From: an uncultured Ellagibacter sp.
GTDB taxonomy: Bacteria > Actinomycetota > Coriobacteriia > Coriobacteriales > Eggerthellaceae
NCBI RefSeq assembly: GCF_934617235.1
Contig: NZ_CAKTTZ010000027.1
Coordinates: forward strand, 1 to 34,170
Reading direction: 5' to 3'
DNA length: 34,170 nucleotides
Positions 1-8,667 of this stretch are shown here, piece by piece (the first letter of the stretch is position 1; every line of letters begins with the position of its first letter). Below the pieces are notes generated by a model. It did not search any database. It saw only the letters and a list, made by a program, of their open reading frames with translations, and was not told where the DNA came from. The translations under genes and the position numbers were made by a program.

Positions 1-77
1 CCCCCGGCGAGAATGCAGCCCGCGAGCGCGCGGCCACCGTGCTCATGCGTGCCTTCGACCTGGGCATTCTGAAGTAA
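1..77 (+). CDS. 3' end of an SLH-domain surface protein (partial)
   Basis: Reading from base 3, the last 24 codons encode PGENAARERAATVLMRAFDL followed by GILK and a TAA stop. This is nearly identical to the end of the complete SLH protein at 7158-8591 (PGENVARERVAVVLMRAFEM). It is therefore the end of the third S-layer-homology repeat of a paralogous cell-wall-anchored protein. The rest of the gene lies outside the window, so its N-terminal domains cannot be seen; by analogy with the downstream paralogue they may include DUF4430 (inference). A strong terminator follows at 122-160, so the operon starting at 231 may have its own promoter. Confidence 0.85.
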   Translation, partial: PGENAARERAATVLMRAFDLGILK

Positions 78-121
78 ATTGAAACCTTGACGTTGCTGGG
101 AATCTGCGGCGTCATCAAGAT

Positions 122-160
122 CCGCCGAGGGAGTGGGGTAAACTCTCCCTCGGCGGGGTT
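122..160 (+). terminator. Rho-independent terminator after the SLH gene
   Basis: A perfect 12-bp stem (122-133 with 145-156, CCGCCGAGGGAG / CTCCCTCGGCGG) with an 11-base loop is followed by GGTTCTCATTT. It lies 45 bases after the stop of the partial SLH gene and 70 bases before the next start. The T-run is weak, so termination may be incomplete. Confidence 0.75.
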
Positions 161-230
161 CTCATTTCGCCTTGGCAGAGGGATTGCTGAGGCGGCGCGT
201 CAATAGGACATCGAACGAGAGAGGAAGACT

Positions 231-983
231 ATGGCTGAGACAAAGACCAAAAAGCGCGTGCTGAACGCGGTGATGGTCGCACTCTGCGCCGTGGTCGTGT
301 TTGCTGGCGCGATGGCGGTGACGAGCTTGCGCGATTCGGATTCGACCGAGCTTGCCGAGCCGAACGCCCCGACACTTTCTGCTTCCCCAGCCGAGGGGGA
401 AAGTTTTCCCGATGCACAAGATGAGCTTGCCACTGACCAGGCGAAACAGGAAGCCGAACAGGCTCACGCCTCCGAGGGAGAAACTCCCGGTGCCCCAACT
501 TCGGGTTCTACGGGCACTCCGAGCGAATCCACCGCACCTTCTTCCAGTGCTTCTGCCTCGGGCGACGAAAACGTTGCGCAGACCTGTACGATCGAGGTGC
601 GCTGCGACACCATCCTCGACAACATGGGCGATCTGGCTCCGGGCAAAAGCTCCTGCGTGCCCGGCAACGGCGTGATCTTGTCAACCTCTACGGTTCGCTT
701 CGCTCAGGGCGACACGGTGTTCGACGTCTTGAAGGCCGCGTCCTCGGCCACGGGATTGCAGCTCGAATATTCCTACACCCCTGGCTACGGCTCCTATTAT
801 GTGGAAGGCATCAACAACCTCTACGAGTTCGATTGCGGCAACGAATCGGGTTGGATGTACAAAGTGAACGGCTGGTTCCCGAACTATGGTTGCTCGGAGT
901 ACCAGGTGCATGACGGTGACGTTATCGTGTGGTGCTACACGTGCAAGGGATACGGCGCTGACCTGGGCGCATCGGTGGGGTAG
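231..983 (+). CDS. Membrane-anchored DUF4430 protein (transcobalamin beta-domain-like)
   Basis: This 250-residue protein has one hydrophobic segment (about residues 10-31), which would act as an uncleaved anchor or signal peptide. A Ser/Pro/Glu-rich linker follows (35-117), then a DUF4430 domain (about 118-250). The domain shows the family hallmarks: FDVLKAA near 164 and ESGWMYKVNGW at 205-215, followed by a DGDVI turn. Six or more cysteines (119, 125, 142, 202, 221, 235, 238) suggest an extracellular, disulfide-bonded fold. DUF4430 is the family of the C-terminal beta domain of animal transcobalamin and intrinsic factor. The gene starts at an ATG behind GAGGAAG and ends 3 bases before the alpha/alpha-barrel gene, with which it is surely co-transcribed. 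I infer that it holds one face of a corrinoid at the cell surface; the ligand is not proven by sequence. Confidence 0.85.
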   Translation: MAETKTKKRVLNAVMVALCAVVVFAGAMAVTSLRDSDSTELAEPNAPTLSASPAEGESFPDAQDELATDQAKQEAEQAHASEGETPGAPTSGSTGTPSESTAPSSSASASGDENVAQTCTIEVRCDTILDNMGDLAPGKSSCVPGNGVILSTSTVRFAQGDTVFDVLKAASSATGLQLEYSYTPGYGSYYVEGINNLYEFDCGNESGWMYKVNGWFPNYGCSEYQVHDGDVIVWCYTCKGYGADLGASVG

Positions 984-986
984 GCT

Positions 987-2717
987 ATGATGAAGAAGAA
1001 CACGAGAAGGGAACGCGTGGCGGCGGATCGCGCCTTAGCGGTGGTGCTCTCCCTTGCTCTGACGTGCTCGTTCGCCCCGATGCCATCGTTTGCTGCCGAC
1101 GAGCTGGCCCCCAGCTTCGACTCGGACGCCCCTACTTCCATCGAGGAGAGCGCCTCGACCTCGACGCCCGCCGAGGGTTTCGGTTCCGCCGCCGTCGAAG
1201 GGGAGGACCATGACCCCGTCCCCGCCGAGAGTGCCGATCCGACCCTTATCCTCGCCTCTGCACCTGATGAGGCGCTTGCTTCTGGTTTCGACGGCGCTTC
1301 CGACCTTGACCCCATCCCCGCCGAGAGCGCTTCCGACCCCGCTGGCACGATCCCCGCTCCGCGCGCCGGCGCGAACTACGGGGAAATCCTCGCGGAAACC
1401 GTCGCCTATCTCTCGGCGAGCGTTCCCAATCCTGAGGTTTCCTCCATCGGCGGTGAGTGGGCAGTTATCGGCCTTGCGCGCAACGGCAGCCTCTCGGCGG
1501 AAAAGACCGTGTCCTACTACACCAACCTGGCGCGAACGCTCAGGGACACGAACGGCGTGCTCCATCGCGTGAAATACTCGGAGTACTCGCGCGTCGTGCT
1601 CGCGCTATCCTCGCTGGGCTTCGATCCGACGGATGTTGTCGGCTATGACGTGCTTTCGCCCCTTGGCGACTTCGACCAGGTATGCTGGCAGGGTGTGAAC
1701 GGCCCCATCTGGGCACTCATCGCGCTCGATTCGCGCAGCTACGACGCTCCAGCGGCTCCCGAGGGCAAGCGACAGACGACGCGCGACGCGCTCATCGACG
1801 CCATTCTCGAGTCCGAAATCGCGGGTGGGGGCTGGGCGCTTTCCGAATCGACGCCCGACGTCGACATGACTGCCATGGCGCTCATCTCGCTTGCCCCGTA
1901 CCGCAGCGCGCGGGCAGACGTTGCAGCCGCGGTTGAGCGGGGGCTTGCTGTCCTTTCGTCTCTCCAAAACGACGATGGGGGTTACGGCGGAGCGGGTTCT
2001 GCCAGCTCGGAAAGCTGCGCTCAGGTCGTCGTCGCGCTTGCCTCGCTCGGCATCGACCCGGCATCCGATGAGCGCTTCGTGAAAGAAAACGGGTCGGTGC
2101 TCGATGCCTTGTGCGCCTTCGCGGTTTCCAGTGGGGGATTTAGGCATGTTGACGATGGCGAAGTGAACGGGATGGCGACTGAGCAGGGCTTTTATGCGCT
2201 TGTCGCCTACGATCGACTACTTTCGGGGAAGACGTCGCTTTTCGACATGAGCGACGTTGCGGATTCGGTTCCGCCCGAAGTTCCCTCCGACCCCGACCCC
2301 GCGCCTAACCCCGATCCTGCGCCTGATCCCGACCCCGATCCCGCGCCGAGCGGTCAGCCTTCTGGCGGGATGGGCATACCGGGAGGCGTCGTGCCGTCGG
2401 GCAAGACGATCTTCTCGGCCAAGGCGGCAACGGCGCCTGCCGAGGAGAAGATGCTTGCGACCTCGTCGCTTTCTCCTGAAGAAGCCTCAAGCGAAGATGC
2501 CCTCGACGCGAGCGCCTCCAATTCTCAGGGCGTTGCGGCTTCAGCGCTCGGCGAGCTGCAAGGCGAATGCTCCCCGGCCGACGCCGCCAACGATAACGCC
2601 TTGTCGCCGTGGCTTTGGGCGGGCATCGCCCTCGTCGCGGCATGCGCGCTCGCCGCGCTCGGGGTCTATCGAGCAAAGATCGCTCGCAAGGACGCCCAGG
2701 CGGGGGCGGCGCAATGA
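987..2717 (+). CDS. Secreted alpha/alpha-barrel (prenyltransferase/squalene-oxidase repeat) protein, membrane anchored
   Basis: The 576-residue protein begins with a signal peptide ending near ASFAA at 34-37. An acidic linker leads into an alpha/alpha barrel at about 130-415. Repeats typical of the fold are visible: VDMTAMALISLAPY (292-305), QNDDGGYGG (327-335), SCAQVVVALASLG (343-355) and ATEQGFYALVAYDR (397-410). After the barrel come a Pro-Asp-rich spacer (430-455), a second low-complexity stretch, and a C-terminal membrane helix (540-563) with a basic tail, so it is displayed outside the cell. It lacks the DDTA/DXDD-type catalytic signatures of terpene cyclases. Animal intrinsic factor and transcobalamin use this same barrel to bind cobalamin. 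The stop overlaps the next start (ATGA). I infer a cobalamin-binding role from fold plus neighbours. Confidence 0.82.
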   Translation: MMKKNTRRERVAADRALAVVLSLALTCSFAPMPSFAADELAPSFDSDAPTSIEESASTSTPAEGFGSAAVEGEDHDPVPAESADPTLILASAPDEALASGFDGASDLDPIPAESASDPAGTIPAPRAGANYGEILAETVAYLSASVPNPEVSSIGGEWAVIGLARNGSLSAEKTVSYYTNLARTLRDTNGVLHRVKYSEYSRVVLALSSLGFDPTDVVGYDVLSPLGDFDQVCWQGVNGPIWALIALDSRSYDAPAAPEGKRQTTRDALIDAILESEIAGGGWALSESTPDVDMTAMALISLAPYRSARADVAAAVERGLAVLSSLQNDDGGYGGAGSASSESCAQVVVALASLGIDPASDERFVKENGSVLDALCAFAVSSGGFRHVDDGEVNGMATEQGFYALVAYDRLLSGKTSLFDMSDVADSVPPEVPSDPDPAPNPDPAPDPDPDPAPSGQPSGGMGIPGGVVPSGKTIFSAKAATAPAEEKMLATSSLSPEEASSEDALDASASNSQGVAASALGELQGECSPADAANDNALSPWLWAGIALVAACALAALGVYRAKIARKDAQAGAAQ

Positions 2718-3682
2718 GCGTTGGTGCCGCAGCGAGAGGCGCGGGCTCGGTAAGGGGCGCAGATGCGTTTGGGACATATCATCCCGCGCTCGGCCTCGCC
2801 TTCTTCGTAAGCGCGATCGTCCTTGGCATGTTCGTGCGGAACCCAGCGTTCCTTGCAGCGACCGTGGTGTTCTCGGGGCTTTACTACGTGGTGCTCGCGG
2901 GGGTGCGCAGCGTTCGCATGCTTGTAGGGATGGCGGTGCTCGGCGTTGCGGTCACCGTGCTGAATCCCCTGTTCAACACGGCTGGGAACGTCGTTCTCTT
3001 CACCTACTTCGACAGGCCCTACACGCTCGAGGCTCTCGCGTTTGGCGCTCAAACGGCAGCGCTTCTTGTGGGGATGCTGCTGTGGTTTTCCTGCTATAAC
3101 ATCGTCATGTCGAGCGACAAGTTCACCTACTTGTTCGGTCGCATGGCCCCGTCGGTCACGCTCGTGTTCACCATGGTGCTCCGCTTAGTCCCTACGTATC
3201 GCCGCAAGATCGACGAACTTGCGGCAGCGCGTTCGGGAATCGGGCGCAGTCCAGCGCGCGGCACGCTTTCGGAACGCGTCGGGAGAGCGTCGGCCCTTCT
3301 TTCCGCGCTTGCCTCATGGGCGCTCGAAGGCGGCGTATTGACGGCCGACTCGATGCGCAGCAGGGGCTTTGGCCAGGCGAAACGCACGGCGTACGCGCGC
3401 TATCGCTTCACCGTGCGCGATGGGGTGCTCCTCGCGTGCATGGCGGCGCTTGTCGCGGTATCGGCTGCTACAATCGCCAGCGGGTGCGCCGATGCAACCT
3501 TCGTGGCGCCAGGGGGGGCAGCGCCAACGGGGACGGTGCTCGACTTCGCCACGTTCTTCGGAGCAGCCCCCAATCCCGCCTCGCTGTGCGGGCTTCTTGC
3601 GTATTCGACATTCATGGCGCTGCCATCCGCCATCACCATTGGAGAGAGGGTCATATGGCTCATTTCGCTATCGAACAGCTGA
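2714..3682 (+). CDS. ecfT: ECF transporter transmembrane (T) component, copy 1
   Basis: This 322-residue integral membrane protein is the scaffold that couples the ATPases to the substrate-binding S component in energy-coupling-factor transporters. It has hydrophobic segments at about 25-60, 68-90, 108-130 and 235-257. Both cytoplasmic coupling signatures are present: AARSGIG (171-177) and DSMRSRGFG (212-220), which contain the Ala-Arg-Ser/Gly motifs that touch the ATPases. The start is the ATG at 2714, overlapping the stop of the barrel gene as ATGA; longer in-frame starts upstream would run through that gene. The C-terminus overlaps the ATPase gene by 28 bases. A second T component follows at 6196, which is unusual for a single transporter. 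Confidence 0.93.
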   Translation: MSVGAAARGAGSVRGADAFGTYHPALGLAFFVSAIVLGMFVRNPAFLAATVVFSGLYYVVLAGVRSVRMLVGMAVLGVAVTVLNPLFNTAGNVVLFTYFDRPYTLEALAFGAQTAALLVGMLLWFSCYNIVMSSDKFTYLFGRMAPSVTLVFTMVLRLVPTYRRKIDELAAARSGIGRSPARGTLSERVGRASALLSALASWALEGGVLTADSMRSRGFGQAKRTAYARYRFTVRDGVLLACMAALVAVSAATIASGCADATFVAPGGAAPTGTVLDFATFFGAAPNPASLCGLLAYSTFMALPSAITIGERVIWLISLSNS

Positions 3683-5469
3683 CGTTCACGTATCCCGGCG
3701 CGGCGCGTCCCGCCCTCGACGGCGTGTCGCTTGGAATCGAACAGGGGAGCTATGTCGTCATCTGCGGAAAGAGCGGATGCGGCAAGACGACGCTTCTGCG
3801 CCACCTGAAAAGCGTGCTCACGCCGCATGGCGATCTTGCCGGCCGCGTTCTCTTCGAGGGGGTGCCTCTTTCCGAGGTGCCGCAGCGCGATCAGAGCTCG
3901 AAGATCGGGTTCGTCATGCAGAATCCGGATGCGCAAATCGTGACCGATAAGGTGTGGCATGAGCTGGCGTTCGGCCTGGAAAGCTTGGGGTGCGACAAGG
4001 ACTCGATGCGTTTTCGCGTGGCGGAGATGGCGAGTTACTTCGGCATCGAAAGCTGGTTCCACAAAGACGTCCGCGACCTGTCGGGTGGTCAAAAGCAGCT
4101 GTTGAACTTGGCTTCCATCATGGCCATGCGCCCGAGCGCGCTCATCCTCGACGAGCCAACAAGCCAGCTCGATCCCATCGCGGCATCGAATTTCCTCGCC
4201 ACCGTGCGCAAGATCAACCTCGAGCTGGGGGTGACCATCATCTTGACCGAGCATCGTCTGGAAGACGTGTTCGCGTGCGCCGACAAGGTGGTCGTCATGT
4301 ACCGGGGCGCAGTCGCATCGGTTGGCGACCCGCTTAAGGTTGCCCGCGAACTCCACGCATCGGGAAACGACATGATGGCGGCGCTGCCTGCGCCCCTGCG
4401 CATCTTCTACGGGATGGAAACCGCTCGCGCGGCGGGCGTGGGGGAGACGCCTTTGGCGGGTTCGGCGGCTCCCGCGAGCGTGACGGACCCACGGGATTCG
4501 GCGGCTCAGGCGAGCATGGTGAGCCTGCGGGACGTGGCCGACGCGCGAGGCGCATTCGGCTCGCACGCCGCGCATGCGCCCCTCACCGTGCGCGAGGGAA
4601 GACGCTGGCTTTCGGACCTCGCTTCCAACGAAAAGGTGCGCCCGAATACGATTCCCGCAGATGAGCCGCTCGATGCGGTAGAACACCCGGCGCTTTCGCT
4701 CAAGGAGGTATGGTTTCGCTACGAGCGCGATCTTCCCGATGTGCTCCGCGGGGCATCCGTTGACGTTGCGCCTGGGTCGGTTCTCGCCATCATGGGCGGC
4801 AACGGCGCCGGCAAGTCGACCATGCTTCGCGTGGCCTGCGGAATCGCAAAGCCCTATCGCGGTACGGTACGCATATTCGGTAGGAAACTAAAAGATTGGA
4901 AAGCGGGAAGCCTCTTTGATGGGTGCCTTGCCCTTCTGCCTCAGGACCCGCAGAACCTCTTCGTCAAGAAGACGGTGCGGGAAGATTTAGCCGAGATGCT
5001 TGCAGGTGCGCACCTGTCCGAGTCCGAACGCGCGCAGCGAATCGAGCGCGTCGTCGACGTGACCGACATCGGAAGCTTGCTCGATTCGCACCCCTTCGAC
5101 CTCTCGGGTGGCGAGCAACAGCGCGTGGCGCTTGCGAAAGTCCTGCTCACCGAGCCGAAGATTCTCCTGCTCGACGAGCCGACCAAGGGCATCGATGCCT
5201 TCTTCAAGCGCAAGCTCGCCTCGGTGCTCGACAAGCTCAAGCAGCAAGGCGTGGCCATCGTCATGGTGTCACACGATATCGAGTTCTGCGCGCGCTACGC
5301 CGATGCGGTGGCCATGATGTTCGACGGCGAGATCATCGCCGAAAGCACGCCGCGCACGTTCTTCTCGTCGAACAGCTTCTACACCACGGCGGCGAACCGC
5401 ATGAGCAGGCACGTGTTCCCGCGCGCGATTACCGACGAGGATGTGATCGGGCAATGCATGCTGCGCTAG
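3655..5469 (+). CDS. ecfA: Fused double ATPase (A-A) of an ECF transporter
   Basis: This 604-residue protein contains two complete ABC ATPases in one chain and would supply both nucleotide-binding sites of the transporter. First domain: Walker A GKSGCGKT (38-45), Q-loop Gln89, signature LSGGQ (142-146), Walker B LILDEP (163-168), switch His200. Second domain: Walker A GNGAGKST (382-389), Q-loop Gln430, signature LSGGE (483-487), Walker B LLLDEP (504-509), switch His540. The domains are joined by a roughly 100-residue Ala-rich linker (250-345). All catalytic residues are intact. The ATG at 3655 has GGAGAGAGGG upstream and overlaps the T gene. ECF systems more often have separate EcfA1 and EcfA2, although fusions are known. 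Confidence 0.95.
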   Translation: MAHFAIEQLTFTYPGAARPALDGVSLGIEQGSYVVICGKSGCGKTTLLRHLKSVLTPHGDLAGRVLFEGVPLSEVPQRDQSSKIGFVMQNPDAQIVTDKVWHELAFGLESLGCDKDSMRFRVAEMASYFGIESWFHKDVRDLSGGQKQLLNLASIMAMRPSALILDEPTSQLDPIAASNFLATVRKINLELGVTIILTEHRLEDVFACADKVVVMYRGAVASVGDPLKVARELHASGNDMMAALPAPLRIFYGMETARAAGVGETPLAGSAAPASVTDPRDSAAQASMVSLRDVADARGAFGSHAAHAPLTVREGRRWLSDLASNEKVRPNTIPADEPLDAVEHPALSLKEVWFRYERDLPDVLRGASVDVAPGSVLAIMGGNGAGKSTMLRVACGIAKPYRGTVRIFGRKLKDWKAGSLFDGCLALLPQDPQNLFVKKTVREDLAEMLAGAHLSESERAQRIERVVDVTDIGSLLDSHPFDLSGGEQQRVALAKVLLTEPKILLLDEPTKGIDAFFKRKLASVLDKLKQQGVAIVMVSHDIEFCARYADAVAMMFDGEIIAESTPRTFFSSNSFYTTAANRMSRHVFPRAITDEDVIGQCMLR

Positions 5470-6188
5470 AAAAACAAGCCCGCTGGAAAACCATCCTGTC
5501 GTGGCTGGTCGTCGTTGTGCTCACGCCGATCACGGTGTGGGCGGGAACGGCTTTCGGCTCGGGGAGCTACTACGTGACGAGCATCCTTGTCATCGTCTAC
5601 GCGATGGTCCCGTTCTTCGTGTCGTTCGAGGCTCGCAAACCGCAAGCTCGCGAGCTCGTGATCATCGCGGTGATGTGCGCGCTCGCCGTGGTCGCGCGCG
5701 TGGCGTTCATCTGGGTTCCGCACTTCAAGCCCATCGCGGCTATCGTCATGATCGCGGGGGTTGCCTTGGGGTCGCGCTCGGGCTTTCTTGTGGGGGCGAT
5801 TTCGCTGCTCGTCAGCGATTTCGTCTTCGGTCAGGGACCGTGGACCCCCTGGCAGATGCTCGCCTACGGCCTTGCCGGCTTCGTCGCCGGATTCCTTGCC
5901 GAGCGGGGAGCAATCCCTCGCAGCAATTTAGGCAACCGCGCGAAAACGGTGCTCTCGCTTGCAGGCGCGGCGTTCGTCGTCGTCGTGGTCGGGCCCATTT
6001 TGGACACGTGCTCGCTGTTCACGATGGTCTCCGTCATAACGCCCGAAAGCGCCATCGCCATCTACGCGTCTGGTCTTCCGGTGAACGCGGTGCAGGCGGC
6101 GGCCACGGCAATCACGCTGTTCATTCTCGCCAACCCGCTGCTCGGCAAGCTCGAGCGCGTGCGCGTGAAGTACGGTCTTGCGAGATAG
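5454..6188 (+). CDS. ECF transporter substrate-specific (S) component, predicted corrinoid-specific
   Basis: This 244-residue protein has about six hydrophobic segments (roughly 14-35, 40-58, 68-90, 92-120, 130-150, 165-185 and a C-terminal one) and the size of an ECF S component, which binds the vitamin in the membrane. The GPWTPWQMLAYGLAGF stretch (126-141) between helices is typical of vitamin-specific S components. The only in-frame ATG near the beginning is at 5454, inside the end of the ATPase gene (16-base overlap), with a weak GAGG upstream; translational coupling is likely. Substrate cannot be read from the S protein itself. The DUF4430 and barrel genes on one side and the corrinoid adenosyltransferase at the operon end point to cobalamin or another corrinoid, as for CbrT-type ECF systems. 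Confidence 0.88.
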   Translation: MHAALEKQARWKTILSWLVVVVLTPITVWAGTAFGSGSYYVTSILVIVYAMVPFFVSFEARKPQARELVIIAVMCALAVVARVAFIWVPHFKPIAAIVMIAGVALGSRSGFLVGAISLLVSDFVFGQGPWTPWQMLAYGLAGFVAGFLAERGAIPRSNLGNRAKTVLSLAGAAFVVVVVGPILDTCSLFTMVSVITPESAIAIYASGLPVNAVQAAATAITLFILANPLLGKLERVRVKYGLAR

Positions 6189-6195
6189 GGGGCGC

Positions 6196-7161
6196 ATGAA
6201 CTTCGCATCCTATCATCCCGCGTTGAACCTGCTGTTCTTCGTCGCCGTGATTGCGTTTACGGCCTGCTGGACGCGTCCGGGCCTTGTCGCGGTCTCGCTT
6301 TTGTGCGCCATCGCCTACGCCGCAAGGCTTCGTGGCCCTCGCGCCGTCGTCTTCGGAGGCGTACTCATCGTCGCGGCGCTCGCTTTCGCGGCGCTGTTCG
6401 CGCTGAACGTTCACTTCGGCGTGACGAACCTTGCGCGAACCCCCATCGGCAACAGCATCACCGTCGAGTCACTGACCTGCGGCGTTATCGTGGGGCTCAA
6501 GGTTGCGGCCATCCTCGTGTGGCTCTGGTGCGCCCTTTGCATCTTCACCGCCGACAAGGTGGTGTTCCTTTTGGGGCGCGTCTGCCCGAAGGCTGCGCTT
6601 TTGCTTGCGGTGATGCTTCGTGCGGTGCCGATGGTTCGCGATCGTGCCGAAAAGATCGCCGTCGCGCAGTCGGGAATCGGGAAAGGACCAGGTCAGGGAA
6701 GCATCCTGCGCCGGATCGTGAACGCGCTGCGGAGAGGATCTATCCTCGTTTCCTGGTCGATCGAGCGATTCGTTGAGATGTCGGACTCCATGAGAAGCCG
6801 AGGTGGAATCTTGCGCGGGCGCACGGCGTACTCGCTCTACCGGTTCGACAATCGCGACCGTTTGCTCGCCGTTATGCTCGTGGCCCTTGTTACGGTGTGT
6901 GCTGCGGCGACGGTTCTCGGTCAGACGCGCATGCTCTTTAGCCCCGTCATCGTGCTGCCGAGGGTGTCGTCTGTAGGCGTTGCTGTCTACGTGGCGTTTT
7001 TCGTGTTGTGCCTTTTGCCGCTCGCGCTTCAAACGGTTGGCGAAGCCTCCTATGCGCGAAGGGCGGCCACTGTGCCGAAGAAGGGACATCTATTCGTGTC
7101 GCCAAGGGAAAATCAAGGCCCACTAAAGAGGGAAATACAAGAGAAAGGAAGGACCGCATGA
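6196..7161 (+). CDS. ecfT: ECF transporter transmembrane (T) component, copy 2
   Basis: This 321-residue protein is a paralogue of the T component at 2714; both N-termini contain SYHPALNLLFF / TYHPALGLAFF. Hydrophobic segments lie at about 10-40, 50-72, 95-117 and 222-243. The second coupling motif is intact (DSMRSRG, 197-203). The first reads VAQSGIG (156-162), so the conserved arginine of the Ala-Arg-Ser motif is replaced by Gln158. The start at 6196 is preceded by AGGGGGC and lies 7 bases after the S gene; its stop overlaps the next gene as ATGA. It may partner a different S component, or form an asymmetric scaffold with copy 1 (both inference). Confidence 0.92.
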   Translation: MNFASYHPALNLLFFVAVIAFTACWTRPGLVAVSLLCAIAYAARLRGPRAVVFGGVLIVAALAFAALFALNVHFGVTNLARTPIGNSITVESLTCGVIVGLKVAAILVWLWCALCIFTADKVVFLLGRVCPKAALLLAVMLRAVPMVRDRAEKIAVAQSGIGKGPGQGSILRRIVNALRRGSILVSWSIERFVEMSDSMRSRGGILRGRTAYSLYRFDNRDRLLAVMLVALVTVCAAATVLGQTRMLFSPVIVLPRVSSVGVAVYVAFFVLCLLPLALQTVGEASYARRAATVPKKGHLFVSPRENQGPLKREIQEKGRTA

Positions 7162-8591
7162 CCGTGAAGAGGAAGCTCATCTCCTTGCTTTTGTCCGCAG
7201 TTGTTGCCTGCGGGCTTGTCCCAAGTATGGCGTTCGCCGCGATAGGCGATATCCCATCAGGGGAAACGCCGATCGGGCAGGTGCATATCAGTATTAGCGA
7301 CACGGTTGCGCGCCCCGCGGGTACAGGCTATCCCGCGCCTTGCGGTACCATCGCCGAGGGGGATGTCGACCTGTATCCTTCCGACAGCGCGATGTCGGCA
7401 ATCGTGCGCCTTGCGAACGAGAAGGGCGTTGCCGTCGTCGGCGCGGACAAGGGATACATCACCTCCGTCGCGGGGTTCGGCGAATTCGACTGCGGAAAGA
7501 AAAGCGGCTGGATGGGGACGATCGATGATTGGTTCGCGAACACGGGCCTCTCTTCGGTGACCGTAAGCGCCGGTACCCTGGAGCCAGGCGACGAGATCGA
7601 CCTCATGTACACAGTCGACGGCGGCCCCGACCTTGGCAGCAACTGGAGCAGCAACGACAAGACGGTGGCCTCGCTCGCGGTCGGCGCGGGCATTTTGTCC
7701 CCGTCGTTTAGCGCTGACGCCCATTCGTATACCCTTAAGCTGCCCGAAGGCTCGACGAGCGTGGTGCTCACGCCAACGGCAACGAACAAGAACTTCCAGG
7801 TGAAGGCACGTTTTGGCGACACATGGTACAAGCGCGGCGCGGAAATTCCCGTCACGAGTGGCTCGGTGATCGAGATAGTTTGCGGCGATCCGAGTTGGCC
7901 GACCATGAACGACGCCGCGAATGTCCCCGCGCAGCGCTACGAGATAACCGTGCAGATAGGCTCCTCTGGCTCCGTCTCCGTCTTCCCCGACGTGGATTAC
8001 TCGGAGTCCTCTTGGTATGGCGATGCTGTGACCTTTGTGGCTGCACGCGGCCTTATCACCGGCTACACCGATGGCGACAAGGCGGGGCTTTTCGGCGTGG
8101 GTGATACCCTCACGCGCGGGCAGCTCGCCACGATCCTCTGGCGCAACGCCTGCCCCGACGAGTACGCATCCTACGACCCCAAGACTGCCAAAAACGAGAT
8201 CGATATTGCGGGCTCAGCCGATGGCATGTACTATACCGCGGCTGTGAACTGGGCCTTCGCAAACGGCGTGATCACCGGCATCGAGCATCCGGATGGCACG
8301 AGGGACTTCGCCGCTGAGGGCAAAGTCTCCTTCGAGCAGCTGATCACCGTCCTTGCACGCCTGTGCGCAGCTCCCGGCGAGCTTGAGTCCGCGGGTAGCG
8401 ACCTGTCCGCCTTCGCCGATGGCGACTTGGCGAGCGACTGGTCGCGCAACGCCTTCGCGTGGGCTGCCGAAAAGGGGCTCGTCGAGGGCTACGATTGGCC
8501 TGCTGGCAAGTTTCTTGTGCCTGGTGAGAACGTCGCCCGCGAGCGGGTGGCCGTCGTGCTTATGCGCGCTTTCGAAATGGGAATCATATAG
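7158..8591 (+). CDS. Surface protein: DUF4430 + cadherin-like sandwich + three SLH repeats
   Basis: The 477-residue protein has a cleavable signal peptide (1-28, ending AFA-A). A DUF4430 domain follows (about 38-160) with KSGWMGTIDDWF (115-126), PGDEIDLMY and PDLGSNW as hallmarks. Next is a cadherin-like beta-sandwich (about 170-267; PSFSADAHSYTLKLPEG is characteristic). Three S-layer-homology repeats (about 276-328, 343-400, 413-475) would bind cell-wall polysaccharide. It is thus a wall-anchored display form of the same domain found in the membrane-anchored protein at 231. Start ATG overlaps the upstream stop. Its C-terminus is nearly the same as that of the partial gene at 1-77, so the operon region holds at least two SLH paralogues. 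A role as the outermost corrinoid receptor is inference. Confidence 0.9.
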   Translation: MTVKRKLISLLLSAVVACGLVPSMAFAAIGDIPSGETPIGQVHISISDTVARPAGTGYPAPCGTIAEGDVDLYPSDSAMSAIVRLANEKGVAVVGADKGYITSVAGFGEFDCGKKSGWMGTIDDWFANTGLSSVTVSAGTLEPGDEIDLMYTVDGGPDLGSNWSSNDKTVASLAVGAGILSPSFSADAHSYTLKLPEGSTSVVLTPTATNKNFQVKARFGDTWYKRGAEIPVTSGSVIEIVCGDPSWPTMNDAANVPAQRYEITVQIGSSGSVSVFPDVDYSESSWYGDAVTFVAARGLITGYTDGDKAGLFGVGDTLTRGQLATILWRNACPDEYASYDPKTAKNEIDIAGSADGMYYTAAVNWAFANGVITGIEHPDGTRDFAAEGKVSFEQLITVLARLCAAPGELESAGSDLSAFADGDLASDWSRNAFAWAAEKGLVEGYDWPAGKFLVPGENVARERVAVVLMRAFEMGII

Positions 8592-8667
8592 GAGCCGCAC
8601 CTTTTCTGTTTCGGCGGGACGGCGAAACGGGAAGTCATCTGATGAAACGATCGTAGGAAGAAGTGCC

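Noticed and set aside
78..230. A cobalamin riboswitch before the corrinoid operon
   Set aside because: The gap is only 153 bases, mostly a terminator, and no B12-box-like sequence is visible. A riboswitch may lie further upstream outside the window.
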